Positions 49,371 through 63,640 are shown, numbered from the stretch's first letter. The stretch: 64,000 nt of DNA from Certhia americana (GCA_018697195.1 JAGMWU010000048.1:709331-773330), one strand, 5' to 3'. A program made the numbers and translations. The notes: generated by a model from the letters alone, not told the origin.

Positions 49371-52300
49371 CTGCAAATTAAATTAGAAGATTGAGAAGAA
49401 ACACACATTAGATGGGGAAACAAATCACACTTCACAGAAGAAAGCAGAAAGCAAGTAATGAATGGCAGGATTCACCTGTCAGCAAAGTAATTCTGAAACT
49501 CAAACCCCACCAACCTCTGGAAAAGCTCAGGAAGGCATTTGGCAAAAAACTTCTGATACCCAGTTTAATTAAGAAACAACTGGACAAAGTAAGAGCAAGC
49601 AGTATTACAGAAGCACAATCTTGCTGCTGTCCATAGTTTCTAAGCTAAAGCACAACTGGAGATGCTTTCCTGGAGAAAAAGAGGTAAAATAATCCCTGAC
49701 CCCACCCTGGAAAGGCCAAGAAACTGCCAGACAACAGACACACCTGAGGGACCACAGCTAGTCAGCTTCAGGAGCCGAGATTTACACGCAAAGCATTACT
49801 GCAAAAATCCATTAAGACTTATGCCCAGGAAATCCCAGGTGCCAGCCTGTAACAGGGCTTGGGAAGCTTAAGTTCACTGGAGTAACTGAGGGAAAAATCT
49901 CCCCTGTGTTCTCTCTATGTGCTGCAGGGTTTCCAAGACACTAAAAGGTCTGGCTTAGAGGAAAATCACACCAAGGATAGGTCAAATAAAAGCCAGTTAT
50001 TTACAAAAAGGGCAGAAAATAGCCATAAAAACGCAGCTGGATCAAAGAGGCAGCCCAGTGGCTCAGGAGCACTGATGCTCTGCCTGCAGCTGGTCCTTCA
50101 TCCCTGCTTATATGGTCCTTGTCCTCCCCACTCTATTTTTGTGTGGACACACTCACCACTGCAAGCCCCACACAGATCACACTAACATGAAACAGGATTT
50201 GCAGGGATAAGTGCACTATAGGCAGCAGCATGTCCCATGAAAGCAGGTTCCTCTAGAGAAGGTTGCACTCGTGGCCAAGCCCTCCTTTTCTTGGAATTTG
50301 GACATTTCAACTCAGCCAAGGGGCAAAGCCCATCCCCTGCTCAGCAACCTCAGTTCCTCAGGCTGAACAGTCCCTGCCCCAAACCTGTATCCAGCAGGGG
50401 TATGTCATCATTCTCTCACAGATCCTTTATTCCAATCAGACTGGAAACAATTTAAGGACTCAGCAAACTATTCTCCATCTACATCAGCACAAAGTTGGCA
50501 AATAAAATAAAAAATCCTTACAGACACTGAGAGGTGTAAGAAATCTATTCCCCAAAGCAAATTCTTTCAGTAATGACACTCCCAACAGAAAAATAATGAT
50601 TCCCAGCAAGAGTGTAGGGAACATTTTCAGCATAGAAAGTGGGGAGACAGATAACATGTCTGCAAAACCAGCAACCTTCAAGCAGAATTATTCACTATCT
50701 GTACAGGCTCCACACCCTGGGAGTATCTTTTTTAAATAATAAAAGAGAGTTATTTCCTGTTCAGGATGGTTCACTCAAGCCCTGTATTAGAAAGCCATTC
50801 TGCTGGATGGAATTCAAGCTGCAATTTCATCTGACTATCAATAACTTGCTAATTACTCTCTCCTGACATAGACAGATGCACAGCAACTCTATTCCAGAGC
50901 TGTCATTAACCTACAGGGTCACACAACTCCACAGCTCTGAAGTCTCCCAGGTAAAAAGAGAGACAAATATAGGGTGCGTGATCGGGGGAAAAAAAAAAAA
51001 TCTTCCCATGTAGGATATAACACCCCATGGGTTAGGCACATTCAGTTTATTAGGTTTACCACTAATAATAAAATAATAATAAACAAAATGGCTGATTTAC
51101 ATAAACATTTTCTTTGTAATTTGAAGAACAAAATATTGCCAGGCTAACAGGCTTCCTTGTGGTTAAATCACCTTTCAGAGAGACTATTTGGTTGAGATCC
51201 TTATTTTGCTAAGCTGTGCTCAAGTTCACAGTATGAGAAAATCAGCATGGATTGTCAGCTCTTTGGGACAAGAAGAAACAGGGCAGTGCTGTGAGATGGA
51301 GCCAAAGTGAAGTCAACTGTCATTTCATCTTTTCAATATACAAACACTTTAGAATTAAAAAGGTGTTAAAAATAAATTGCATTTTCTCTTCACTGTACAT
51401 GAGTGATGTAGACAACTGCATTTAAATCATGCTGACTTGGCTCTGCCTGTTCTTGCTGCCCTGATGCTTTGAAGGGTTTGAAATAAATCCTACTGAAGTC
51501 AACAGAAAAGTCCTGTAGCTCTCAACCAACACCTGAGAGACTGATTTTGAGAAGTACACAAATTTTCAGGTGCTGGAGAAACTGGGACATGCATCTGGTG
51601 GGGGGTACCCAACCAAATTCATGCAGATCTGTGGAAAGAAAAGAGTGTCTGGTCCAGCTGGAGATGGAAAACATCACTAGTCTAGTGACTAAACATCTGT
51701 ATTAAAAGAAGTGTTTTGCATGAATCTGGAAACATAACCACACTCCCACCAATATAAATAGCCAGAAGCAAACTGGTACAATTTAGACGCTCTGCAAACA
51801 AAGAGCTCCCTACTGAAATGGATCATTTTAAAATAGCTCTCAAAGACCAGGAAGGAACAAGGAGGGCGAGTGGAGAAGCCAAAGAAGCCACAAAGAAGCA
51901 GCAGATAATTCATTCCTACAGACTGTACAATCTTCTCTAGCCCAGAAGCAGAAGGATTGCCTTTAAGGAAGCTGGATTCAGATGAAGTTTTACGGCTTCT
52001 CAACGTATGCCTGCTCTCTTCTGCTACAAAGGGTGAAAAACAAATTTGCTAATAAAGCACAAAACCACCACCATCATCTCTGTATGTGGTAGGTTGAGAC
52101 AGTGAAGCCTCCCTAAAGACTTGAGCCCAATCCTCCTCAGCCCAGAGTCACTTATTATCTTGATCTCACCACACAAAGCACTTCCCACTAGCATTCCATG
52201 AGATGGTTTCTCTGATTAGGCATTGCTTCCCTCTCCTCCTCCCAACAGCAGCGAGTACACAGAAGGGAGCATTTGCTGCCATGGGATTTGTGTTATTTGT

Positions 52301-55300
52301 GTTAGCATGAGACACCAATACAAACACGGTTATGTAAAAGAAGCTGACTTTGGGCTGGGACTGCTGGCAAGCCAAGGAAATGGCTCCCAGGGAATGAAAT
52401 TCAAAGCCTCTTCAATGGGAACTGGGTCCAGAAATCAAAAGCAGCTTTCCCAAGAATTTCTATAACTTAACCTCAAGTTAAACTTCCTGCTACACAGGGT
52501 ACCAACCATTGTCTGCATGCTGTGTTCTGCTGCCCAGCTCAGGGCCCTGAAAGATGAAATCAGCTTTGCCACCCCAGTTGCAGAGGTCAATCGTTTTACA
52601 GGCCTATCCTGATTTTATTTGGGGAATGTACACAATCCAATCATAAAATCAAAGCAAAAGCTATTATGTAACAGATGGCAAACTGCAACACATGGCAAAC
52701 ATGTTTTAAAAAGACAGGTAGTATTTCAGTCCTCTGCAGCATCCTTGGGAGAGCCTTGAACACTGATCAGATCACAAACACTTGCACAAGGCTGCTAAAG
52801 ATGTGTTTTACATAGCAAGACTGAGGCACAAAGCAGGAGTTTGCTTCCAGCTATGCTACAGGTGGAGAGTTAAAGGAAAACCCAGAAGAACTTGTCTAAC
52901 CACCTATTCTGTGATTCTCTGCCATGTGCTGTTCCAGAGGTCTCCAACGCCCCCTCTCCCTGGCCTCAGAAAGCATTACCAACCCATGAGTGACACAACC
53001 CAATAATGCAATACTAAAAACAGGGAGACCACATGACTTATACCCAACAGCTACACTGGCATCACTGCTGATTTATATTGCTTTTCTCCCATTTTCTGCT
53101 TTTCTTACTCTGCTGCTTCAAGAACAGCCAGTCCCATTTCACAGGATATCTCAGTTACAGTTATAGCTCGGCAATACCTGTGATGGTTAATCGTGTCTGT
53201 ACATCTGAGCTGCCAGCAGATCTGGGCAGGTCATTTTCCAAAATGAAAACCTATGGAGGCAATTTTCACAGCTGGAACTCCCATCTCACATCCAGCCAAC
53301 ACAGCAATACAGCTCCTGCCTCACCCTGTCTGGATTCAGCAGGCAGAGATGGTTTTGGTTTGTTATGTCAGATGCACTGCTTCCAAAAGCCTCTGGCTGT
53401 TTCTGGAGGAGGGCACTCCTAAATCCAAAGTTCTCTGCTTCTCAGATTTCTATAAGAACTGCACACTGCCAGCATCTTATCAATCAGTGGGGTTTATTAT
53501 ATCACTCATTCTTGTATCACACATGAATATATCTCAACTACTGCAGGATCCAGCCTTCGTTCCATGTCACATTGCACTTCACAAAGTGTAAAACAGGTTA
53601 GTCAGAGCACAGGAGGTGAGTATCTGCAGTAAATTCAGTCACACAGGTAGGACAGAGAGCTAGCAGGTAGGTATAACCACAGAGCTCAGTTTCAAAGTCC
53701 CAAACTCTCCAGAAACCTGTCACACAGCAAAAGCAGAGTATGAGCACCTAGAGCCAAAGTCAGCATCCCAGGCAGTGCCCACCTTCCTGCAGGGGAGATG
53801 ACAATGCTGTTACATGGAACCACACAATGTTCCTGGAAGTCTCCACATCCACACCTGACTGCACCTCTGCCTTTTTCACAGAGAACACCAGGGGACAAGC
53901 TCAGCCCAGACTCACAAGACACAGCAGCATCTCAAGTGCCACAGAGTGCCCAGCCACCAGACAAGCTCAGTTCCCAGCTGCAAGTTTGAATATCATTTCA
54001 TTTTTATGCATTCCCAGCATGTCCTTCAGCCCAGTCCATTGTTTGAAACAAACAGCCCTTCCCCTCAATGGGATCAGCCCAACAGATCCATCACTGAGAT
54101 CTGGAGAAGCCTGGCCAACTTGTGTTCTTTCTCCATGCTGCACTGCCTCCATCTGTGCCCTTCTCCACACACAGACCAGAAGGTGATGGATGAATGTGTG
54201 GATTGATGGCTGGACACAGCACCAAGTCCTTCTGCAGACACACTCCTCCACAGCCTGGCCTGAGGCAGCTTGGGGCTCCTCAGGTAAAGTTTCTTCTCCA
54301 GCAGCAGAGTTCAGCAAAGGCTCCACCCCACAGAATGTCCCCAGCCACAAGGAGGAAGTGCCAGAGGTCTGAGGTTCAAATGCTGAGATCCCAGCTGTGC
54401 CTCAGCTCCGTGCTGCATGCAGGATCCCAGAACAATGGCACAGCCTGGGATTTTGCTGGTGGTGTGGCTCCAGACCCTGTGGTGGAATCACACCCAGACA
54501 GGTCCAGCAAGTGCATTTGAGGACCTACAAGCCATGTCCAGTACCTGAGCCAAAGCACAAGATTTCCCATGTCACCATACAGGTGAGGTTCAGGAAGGGC
54601 AGAGCCTTCCTGTGTTATTGAGTGGTTAAGAGGAAACTGACAACCAGCTGAAAGACTGCAGTATTCTGTGTGCTCACAACTCCTGTTCCCATTCCATGTG
54701 TATCCCCTCACCTGTCCTGCTTGTGCTTCTCCTGAGGGGAAAGAGATAAGCCAGCATCCTTGCCCCTATCTCACAGAGGCCAAGTAACATGATGCCACAC
54801 AAACTTTGACAGAGCCAGAAGCCAACTCTGAGCTTCCCAAACCTAGACAAGTAAGCCCCAAATACTTCCTTTCATGATAATATTCACTATACAATAGATC
54901 CCAAACCAGAACTCAGGGCTAAACCATGGATGACAAAGAAGAGAGGAGACAAGAGCAGTATGTCTCTTCACTCCAGTTTTCATCTATCCACAGAGCCACA
55001 TCCATTTCCAACTCCATGTACACCAGGTACACAAGGAGAGGTTGTCGCACCACTCACCTGACCAACACAGCAGCTGCTGCCGAGAGCACTTAAAGGAAGA
55101 AAAGAAGCACTGACAGTCCCTCCTCCATCCATTTGCTCTCACTAAGTTTCTGAAGATTGAAGGTATAAATTTTCAAAAATTACTTCTTTGCATCTTGTTC
55201 TGGGTTGATGCTGAATTGGATCCCCATTCATCTGTTTAGCTCAGAAATAAGTTTTGCACCTTTAAAACTAGATCTGAGATGGAAGGAGAAGCGATGGAAT

Positions 55301-58300
55301 GTCTGAGGTGGTTGTTTTCAAAACATAAGAGTTTTCAGCTTTCCCTCACACAGCCTGAGCTGTCTGCAGAGTGGATGGCAGGACAGAGCTCTCCTTTTTG
55401 TCAGTTTTTGGCTCGCTGAAGCAGAGAAGTTCTCTGGACTGTGGGGTTTTTTTCCCCCTCCTTTTCCTTGGAACTGTTCAATCCTGCTCTGGATTCAAAC
55501 CCAGCAGAGCCCCAGGAGCTCAGAGCCACCAGGCCTGGCCTGGGCCCGGCATTTCCCAGCATGGAGGGACTGACAACAACTGAGTGAGCTGGGCTACAGC
55601 CCATGAGAGAGACTTTCTGAATTTGTCATCTCTTTGGAGCAGCAAGAGGTTTTGTTGTTTAGTACTGTTCATTTGTTGTGCTGGGGAGTGCTTTGCTTGT
55701 TAAATAAACAATTTTTTTCCACTTTCCTCCAAGGAAGTCTTTTTCCCAAACCAGCTGGGGGAGGGGCCAGTTGGATTTGCTTTCTAGAGGGACCCCACTG
55801 GAAGGTTTCTTCCCAAATTTACCCTAACCCAAGACACATCTCTAACACAAAAAAAGTCATCAAGAAATGCTCCCAAAGGGTGGAAGCACCACATCTCTGC
55901 TTGCCCCTGACTGAGAAGGAAAGGCACGGGACTAAGCAGACCCACATGCTGAAGGGCGTAAATAAAGACATTTTTGGTGATGTTTATTTTGGCAATTATT
56001 AGAGGGAGGAGACAAAAAAAAAAAAAATCCAGAAGCCATCCTCACAGAAAATGTCAACACTTTCACAAGTTTAATGATCTTGACTTTTTTTTTTTTCCCA
56101 GAGGCCATATGAAAATGCAGCAGGGAAAAACCACACAAGACAGCTGAGGGAACAGAGGAAAAGGAAGTCTCCACAGAGACATCCAGTATTCTGAAAGCAC
56201 GTCGAAGATATCAGTTAAATCACTACTGGCCTCATTTTACAAGCTAAGAGGCTGAGAAAGGGCACAGAATTTATAAAGATGGACAGATAAAGGTTCAGGC
56301 AACCTTCAAGGAAAAAAATTGAAGGATGGCTTTTTAAGAGATTTGATGAAGTCACTTTAATAATTTATCTCACTACAAATTAAGACACTGATTATCAAAT
56401 GTGATGCCCTTCAGAAATTAAGGGCATGTCTGCACTGGAGACCACTGGAAGGCCACATGGTCTATCCCTCTTTCCCCTACACATTCTCAGTAGCTCCAGA
56501 TTGTTATTTTAAATCCCTCACTGAATAACACCCTATTAACAAAACCCTAGAGTGCCATACAGCCACGGTCTTCAGGGAGCACACAGTAACTTCCACATGA
56601 CAGGGAAAAGAGGTCTTGGGTTATCTATGCCATCCCTTCCCAGGCCATTCCCAGCTAATTCCTTATCTGTCAACATTCCTGCCCAATCCAAGCCTAAGTA
56701 ACCACCTAAGTGTATGGAGGCATCAACTGCATTTCCTTGGGATTATGTGTAACTGTCTGAAAGAACTCCAGAACTGGTGACTGGAGTGCTTTGGTCTTGC
56801 ACTGAACCTAGGTATTAGATTCTGTCAGCACTTTTACAGGATGTCTTGATCCCATCTGGGTTTCAAACAGCCAACTGGAACAATGACTGCTCTGCCCATT
56901 CCTTATGACACTGACAAAACAAGCAAAGGGAAAATCAGTAGTAAAGTTTATCTCTTCTTATGATGCACTTATTGCAGAAGAAAGACAAAGGAAACCCTCA
57001 GAAAACCACTGTGTTCAAGCCAGAAAAAACAGTTTTAACAACAGTTTTCTGAGGGCTGTTCTGTTTTGAAGTTCACAGCCATCAAAACATATATCTCCTT
57101 GACTATTCCCACTGCCTTTGACTTTCACATCATAACTGGGAGTTTCAGCATACGCTGGGAGTTACACAGAACACCTCAGTTCAGGAGGGCAAGCTGGTCC
57201 CTAGGAAAGGAATGACAAAAAAAAAGGTAATGAAATTATGTATTGAGAACCTGGAACTTCCTGCCCTGAATCTGTCTGTGAGTTACAGAAAAATTGGTAC
57301 AGGTACAAGATCTCTCCAAATCGAAGACAGCAATTTTGTAACATAGAAAATGAAAATAAATATATCTAGCAAGGGAAGCAAACAACAAAATGTGTCTACA
57401 GTGACAACCCAGAGACCTGAAAGATCTAATTGAGAGATGCTGGACAGAGTAAAAAAGAACGTGTGGGCCCTAGTAGCAAACCCAGAGATCCCTCACCAAA
57501 ACTGGGAGAGAGCTTCCTGTCTGGAATGAGGAACTGGATCTCTCAGGCTCTGCAATGACTTCACTGTGTTATTCAGGGCAGCCTCACAACATCAGCAGAG
57601 GTGACCACGGGACAGAGATGACTGTCCAACACACAGGGATGTTCTGAAGCTAAGTTAAGAGATAGACAGATTGTCCATACACAAAAAGGGTCTCTGAGAT
57701 GTCTCAGGAGACCCAAGTTTGCTTCTTGGCTCAGCTCCCAGCCAAGGAGTGTCACCTGTAAAACAGGATGAACGGCTTTAGCAAACCAAACCCATTACGT
57801 CTTAGGTTTCTGCAAAATATTTTCTCCATTACATCAACAACTCACTGCTTTGAACTTCCTTTGTAAAGCACTTTGAGACCAACCGATAAAGAACAAAGCT
57901 CTCCAAGAGGAAGATGTTTCTGTCAAATGTTCCAATATCCCAGGTGAGCTCTGTCGCTTATAACATGAAGCAACTCTATTTCTTTATACCATGAACACAA
58001 CTGAGCCATCCAGATCCCCAGTTAGAACAGACTTGAACAACTGTAGCAAGATTCTGCTTTGTGTAAGGCAACTATATAGGACTTGGGAGGCCAAAACTGT
58101 GCCAGAGCTGTTTTTCAGCTTCCTCACCTTTGCAGTGCAGGGCTGTGGCTGACACTGCCCAGGTTACCCAGCAGCACAAGCCAAGAGCACCAACAGCAAG
58201 CAGGGCTCTCACACAAATAAGTCAACTCCAAAGTATCTGATGGGACATGGAGACCTGCCTCACTGACAGTAAGGAGAGGGCAAACATGGATCCCTCATGG

Positions 58301-61225
58301 CTGTTATGTATGTTTTATAAGCATGCTTAAACTATTTGGGAACAAATAAGGTCATGTTAGCTTATGTAAGCACAAGAGCCACTGCCTCGCAGCAGCTAGA
58401 GCTGCTATTTCAGGAATCTGTCTCTTCACTTAATGTTCCTGGCCGTTGATTCTCCCTCATCTGCCTCTTAGCTTTGCCTGCATAATTCAGTGATATCCAA
58501 GACTGCACTTGTCTCACATTGCTTCTTCCCCAGTTCCAGTTCACATCACTGCCTAACCCATCCAGATTTCCCTGGTGAGGATGCTCCTCACCAAGGGATC
58601 TCAGCAGGTATGCAAGTGCAATGCCTTGTTCCTGAGGCAAGACAGGATAAGCAGGCAGACACCAGGAGATAATATCTTGTCCTCTCTGACAGCCTTAAGC
58701 CTGCCAGGGCAATCCTGCACCTGGGGAGCTACAGCATCAAATGTGACCCAGGACACAGAGTGTGGCAAAGCCTCCAGGTGACAGTCTCCTTGGGAGCAAC
58801 AGCACTGCTTGAATTAGAAGAGCACATCAGTTAAAGAGTTGCAAACCTCTCCCTGGGTCAAAGAAAGGTATAAAACTCTTAATTATCCTTTTTCCCCCCT
58901 CTTAAAACAACTATTTGTGAGGGACAGTGACAGAAATGGCCAATGACAAATACAGACATTTCATGCCGAGGCAGGGCAATAAATATCAGCATTTTCCACA
59001 GCATACCACAACTTTCAGTCCAGGTTCTCATAGGTAAGCAGCCACAACTGCCAGCATCTACTCACTTACATACCTCTAAAATCACAGCTGACCTAGAAGG
59101 GCCCATGGAAACAAGTCTCAGAAGAAAAGAGATGAGACTGAGCTGCAGGAGAAACTCAAGAGTTCTGCAAACATCCTCCCAGTCCTCCAGCTAAACAAGA
59201 GCATGTGAGGACAGCAGTGACAGACAGGGCTGTGGTATAGTCCAAGCTCTTCCCAAACAAATTCACTCCATAACTTCAACATCAGGCCTCGAACTTTTAC
59301 CCAACCTACAGCTTCTCTGTCAGCCAAGCACACAACTTCCACCTGGAGATTCAGGGCTAATAAACTCTTCAGCAAGTTACTTTAGTGGTGGAATAGTCTC
59401 TTTGACAAATACCTACTTTCTACAGATTCTAAATTTGCTCAATTCCCAGCCTCTGACTTCTACTGCAAGAGATTTTTTACCATCTTTAAAAGAGATCAGT
59501 GACACTGTGAATATTGTTTTATTACACCATAGAGCCACTGCACGTTTTTACAGCTCTCACTCAGAGAAGTGAGCATTTCTTCACCATCAAAAAAAAGACA
59601 CAGAATTCCTTTTGCAGCTTTAGAAAGTCTTTTCAGCACAAGTGCCAGCCTTTGGCTATGCATCAAAACCGTTATGTGGAATAGAAAGTCCTTGATCCCT
59701 TCTCACTATAGCAATATTTAATGTGCAGCTGCCCCAGCCCCACAGAGCCTCACCAGCTGAGTTAAGTTCATTGGGGAAGCAGAAGGAAGGGAGACAAAAT
59801 CCTCACATGTATGAACACCACCAGCAGTCTGTAAAAATGTTATCTCAGGACTATTTCATGCCAAAAAGAGAACCAACAGCTATATGCCACTGCCATTTAA
59901 CAGTATGGGAGGCCTCCTGCCCACAGGGTAAACCTCGGACAACCCAAACAAACTGACAGTATTTTTCAGGAATTTTGCTTTGAACACACATGACCACAGA
60001 AATGAGAGGCACTGAGGAAACTTTAATAGCAAAGCTCATTATTATCTTGGATTGGTTGCAAGTTGCTAAACTCTCCCTGACAAGAACAACATAAAGGCAT
60101 AGTAAATGTTTGTGGTTTCCCAGTGAATCGCTGAGTTCTGCATGTACTGAGCTGCTAAAGAGAAACATGGAAATGACCAGGTTGGGAGGAGTGGCAAGTT
60201 TTATGTAGCTGAGAAATAAAATCATACCTAACTCCACCCATTGGATGCCTGATGTAATCTTTAAATAAAAAGTATTTCATGAAACTGAGGATCCAGATTT
60301 ATAAACAACATCTTTAAATTCCCTGCTTTAAACTTGCTTAGATTTTGTGCTTCCTTGACAGAAAGAAACAGATCTAATTGTTCTATTTCAATACAGCAAA
60401 TTATAGAATAGCCTAAATTACCATGTAGCCAGCATCTGAGTAAGTAATGAAAGCTACCCTTAGAAAGAGTCATTATTACAGTTACGTAGAAACTCCAAGA
60501 CAGGAATCTCCCATGTCATCAAGTTCAGTCACCACATCACAACATTAATTTGGCTGCTTGGTTCCCCCCACATCAATCCACAAGAATAAAAGTGAGTGGC
60601 ATCTGCTTCTTCAAATTCCTGTCCCACAGATCATCTCCCACGTAACAGCTGCACCCAAACACTGTCCTTAGGTACAATTTGCACTTGCCACTGACTCAGG
60701 AAGCCTGAAATTTCTGTCACTGTTTCTTCTGAACAAACCATTTCCCAATGTGTTTGAAGGTTTCCCTGATGAACAGTATTAGCAAGGGAGTCTGGTTCAG
60801 AAGTGCACCAGGAGTCAAAAGTCCTGTGCACCTCAGCTCTATTTTTGTGGCCCTGAAATTCATTCCATTACAGAACTTGCATGACATGTCCTGAAAATGA
60901 TGTTCACGATACCACTGCATTCTTTATCTTTTTCCATTTTTTCAAAAAACTCTTAAACTGATCTGTATCAGTGTATTTCCTAAAATTTAAGCTCTGTCTC
61001 TTGGATCAGCCTCACTGAGATGAACCAGGAATATCATAGTGGTGTTACAAGAACTCTGCCAGCCTGGTAGGCACTACCCAGAGCTGGTGCCATTAGCCAC
61101 AAGGTCTCTAAGACCATTTAAGCTGAGCACAGTCCCAGACTGCAGCTCTGAGACCAAGCACCAGACAAATGAAAGCAGCACCCATTAGGTGCCATCTGTA
61201 CTTCAAACATGTTCAAGCTTGTTAC
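49371..61225. other. MYBBP1A: MYBBP1A intron, about 11.9 kb
   Basis: On the minus strand it starts gtaaca and ends aatttgcag. It contains the solo LTR (55196-55836) and A-rich spots (about 50988-51000, 56010-56026 and the T-run near 56085). One exon-like segment at 51919-52020 is discussed among the findings. No other gene was recognised on either strand. Confidence 0.65.
55196..55836 (+). mobile_element. Solo LTR of an endogenous retrovirus, with target-site duplication
   Basis: The element starts TGTTCTGGGTTG and ends AACCCAAGACA, so its termini are imperfect inverted repeats in the TG...CA form of LTRs. It is flanked on both sides by the same five bases, CATCT (55191-55195 and 55837-55841), a perfect target-site duplication. 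An AATAAA lies at 55703-55708, about 130 bp before the 3' end, consistent with the R/U5 border in plus orientation. No gag-pol-env sequence is attached, so this is a recombined solo LTR. A 5-bp duplication is typical of ERVL-type and some other retroviral integrations. It sits antisense to MYBBP1A in the large intron. The sequence resembles a repeat family I associate with songbird genomes; the family name is not assigned. Confidence 0.85.
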
Positions 61226-61339
61226 CTCTGTCACTTGGCTGATGCTTCTGGTGATCAAGTCCTCCCACTCCTTCTCTGTAACAAAAAGCTTCAGTTCTTG
61301 AAGTAGCAGAACTCTGTGGAGAAGCAAACAGGCCATGGC
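61226..61339 (-). CDS. MYBBP1A: MYBBP1A internal exon (38 codons)
   Basis: On the minus strand, cccctttctctttcag precedes AMACLLLHRVLLLQELKLF, then VTEKEWEDLITRSISQVTE, and the donor gtaaca starts at 61225. The exon is 114 nt and phase 0 at both ends. Leucine-rich helices followed by a charged EKEWEDLI helix are consistent with the MYBBP1A repeat region, and it joins in frame to the exon at 49370. The acceptor has a good pyrimidine tract. I assign it from reading frame, phase, strand and order rather than a residue-by-residue family match, so it is slightly less certain than the exons downstream. Confidence 0.75.
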
Positions 61340-61482
61340 CTGAAAGAGAAAGGGGAAAGAAGAACATGAAACTCTGCAGGAAAGGTGTTAGCAATGTAAA
61401 TACCCTGCTAAAGTAAACAGCTACACACACCATCTTAGGGGAGGCCAGCTTACAAAGGCAGCATATCCTCTTCAAATAAATG

Positions 61483-61780
61483 TATCACGGACTGATTTGG
61501 GTTGGAAGGAGCCTAAAAATCATCTCATTCCAACCCCCTGCCAGGGATCAGAACAGGGACAGGAACACCTTCCACTATCCCAGGCTGCTCCAAGACTCAT
61601 CCCACTGTTCCAAGTGTTCATCCAGAGAAGCAGCCACAGCTTCTTTGGGCAACCTGTGCTAGGGCCCCACCACCCTCACAGGCAAGAATTTCTTGCTGAT
61701 ATCCAACCTAAATCTGCCCTCCTTCAGCAAAAGGCTCTGTTTGAAAACATTCTCTAGGTTGTTATAGAGTCACCCCTCAG
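61483..61780 (-). mobile_element. CR1 LINE fragment (minus orientation)
   Basis: It begins atcacggactgatttgggtt and continues ggaaggagcctaaaaatcat, cattccaaccccctgcc, gacaggaacaccttccac and aagaatttcttgctgatatc, all standard CR1 3' UTR/ORF2-end blocks. About 300 bp, lying 140 bp upstream (in gene direction) of the MYBBP1A exon at 61339. Confidence 0.85.
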
Positions 61781-63640
61781 GGTGCTGGGTTTTGGTTGAA
61801 TGCACATATATAAAAGAGAAGGTCAAAGGGGAGTGCAGGGATCATTACAGTTCTAGATTTAGGCACGACTGTCCAAAACATGCTTTAGTAGCTGCTCCAA
61901 GGGCATCACTGTCAGTCTCCCCAAGTTTTCAGGCAGCACCTTTGAGTGACCACACCCTTTACTGTGCCCTGACCAATGCAACAGGCACAAATAATAAAAA
62001 ATAAAAGCTGGCAGGATAGCAAATGCTTCATTTCAAAGAAATACTAGATGGCAACTGGTGTTCAGAGCAGCACTCGGCCTTGCCCTGGAGTCAAACTTGC
62101 TCATTAAGCCTCTACATTAACACAGCAATGAAAAGAATGGCCACTAGAAAACCAACAGTAATCTGCAATCTTCTTACATATCCTTTTCTATTCCAGAATT
62201 CCTATTTTTAAGGCTTTCTTAGGTACAAGAGAAAAATGCAGCATGAGTCAAAGAGAAATGCACAAAATACAGTAATGAGGATTAGTACAAATAGCTTAGA
62301 GGATTTAAGGGAGAATTTTTTTGTAGCAGCACGGAGTTAGTGAGCAAATTCTACTCATATAAAGAAAAAAAAAAGTTGCCTCTAGCTGCCATCATGCAGA
62401 CCAAAATTGAATGTAGTTACAAATACCAAAAATCAGAAGGATTTACAAGAGCTAATCTCATCCAAAGAAAGCAACGGCTGCTGTTCTTTAACCACATATC
62501 ACAGAAAACAAATGAGCAAAGATTGTAAAGCTCCTTATGAAAGACATCAGTGAGATTAAAAGTCTGAGACTTCAAGGATAAAAGCAACCTGGTGATACCT
62601 AGCCTGGCCTCCAGGGACCCCTTGGGTAAAACAGAAGCAACCTGAAAAACATGGAGGAGGAGGATAAAAACTTCTATTGGGTCATTTCTAGGGAGCTATT
62701 TACTGAATAATTCAAAAAGAGCAAAGAGAAGAGATCCCTGGAAGTCCTGAGAACAGTACAACCAGCCAGAATGGTAGGCAGTCAGACAGAACATGTCACC
62801 AGCTCAAGGAGATCTGTGTGTCCTGTACAGCACAGTCCAAGCTTCTGGGACAGATGGGACACTGGAACACAGGTTGCTCCCTGGAGAATATCAGCACCTG
62901 TTATCTGTTTCACAACAGATCATGTCACACATCCGTGTTAGCTTACTTCCAGTTTGCACCAATATGGCCAGTGAAGAGAATTATCCAAATACAAAGAGCT
63001 TTCATTACACACAGAAATTCTCTTCATTATTGGAAGGTGAAAATGCAGCAGGGAACCAATGAGACCATGTCAGAAGATTTTTACTCATTCAAAGAGAGAG
63101 AACACCCTTATGCCATCTTCAAGGCAGGCCAGCTTACACATTCCTTGCAATTATGGGGAGGCTGTATCTTACAGAACAAATTATGGCACGTCTGCATGTA
63201 TCTACCAAATGGAATGGAAAGTCACTTCAGTGCAATTGCAAAGAGAGCGTGACCCTTGGAGTACATGAAGGACTGTAATTAATTCTGAAAGGCCCAGGCA
63301 GGGTCACAAACCTCCAGGCACCAGCTCTTCTCTGACAATTACGAACACATTTATACTGCAAGTGGGTGAAAGCAGAGAGAAGGGTGGTGTTAAGGTATCC
63401 TGGGATATCTCAGGAATACAGGTTAACTCCAGAGGCACCAGTGACAAGGGCTTGCTCAGGAACTGCTCCAGTCAGCAGTGGGTAGGAGCACTGCAAGTTA
63501 ATGAGGAAAAGAACTGGAAGGAAATCAAAGCTGTCCAATGGAATGGAAGCTCTGGAGACCTGAGACTCATATAGTGCACTAAGAACAGTCCCTGAATGGG
63601 ACCTACTCCTCAGTAAGCACTGAGCTTGAAAAGGATTTTA

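Noticed and set aside
61497..61757. 86-codon open frame
   Set aside because: It lies wholly inside a minus-oriented CR1 fragment.
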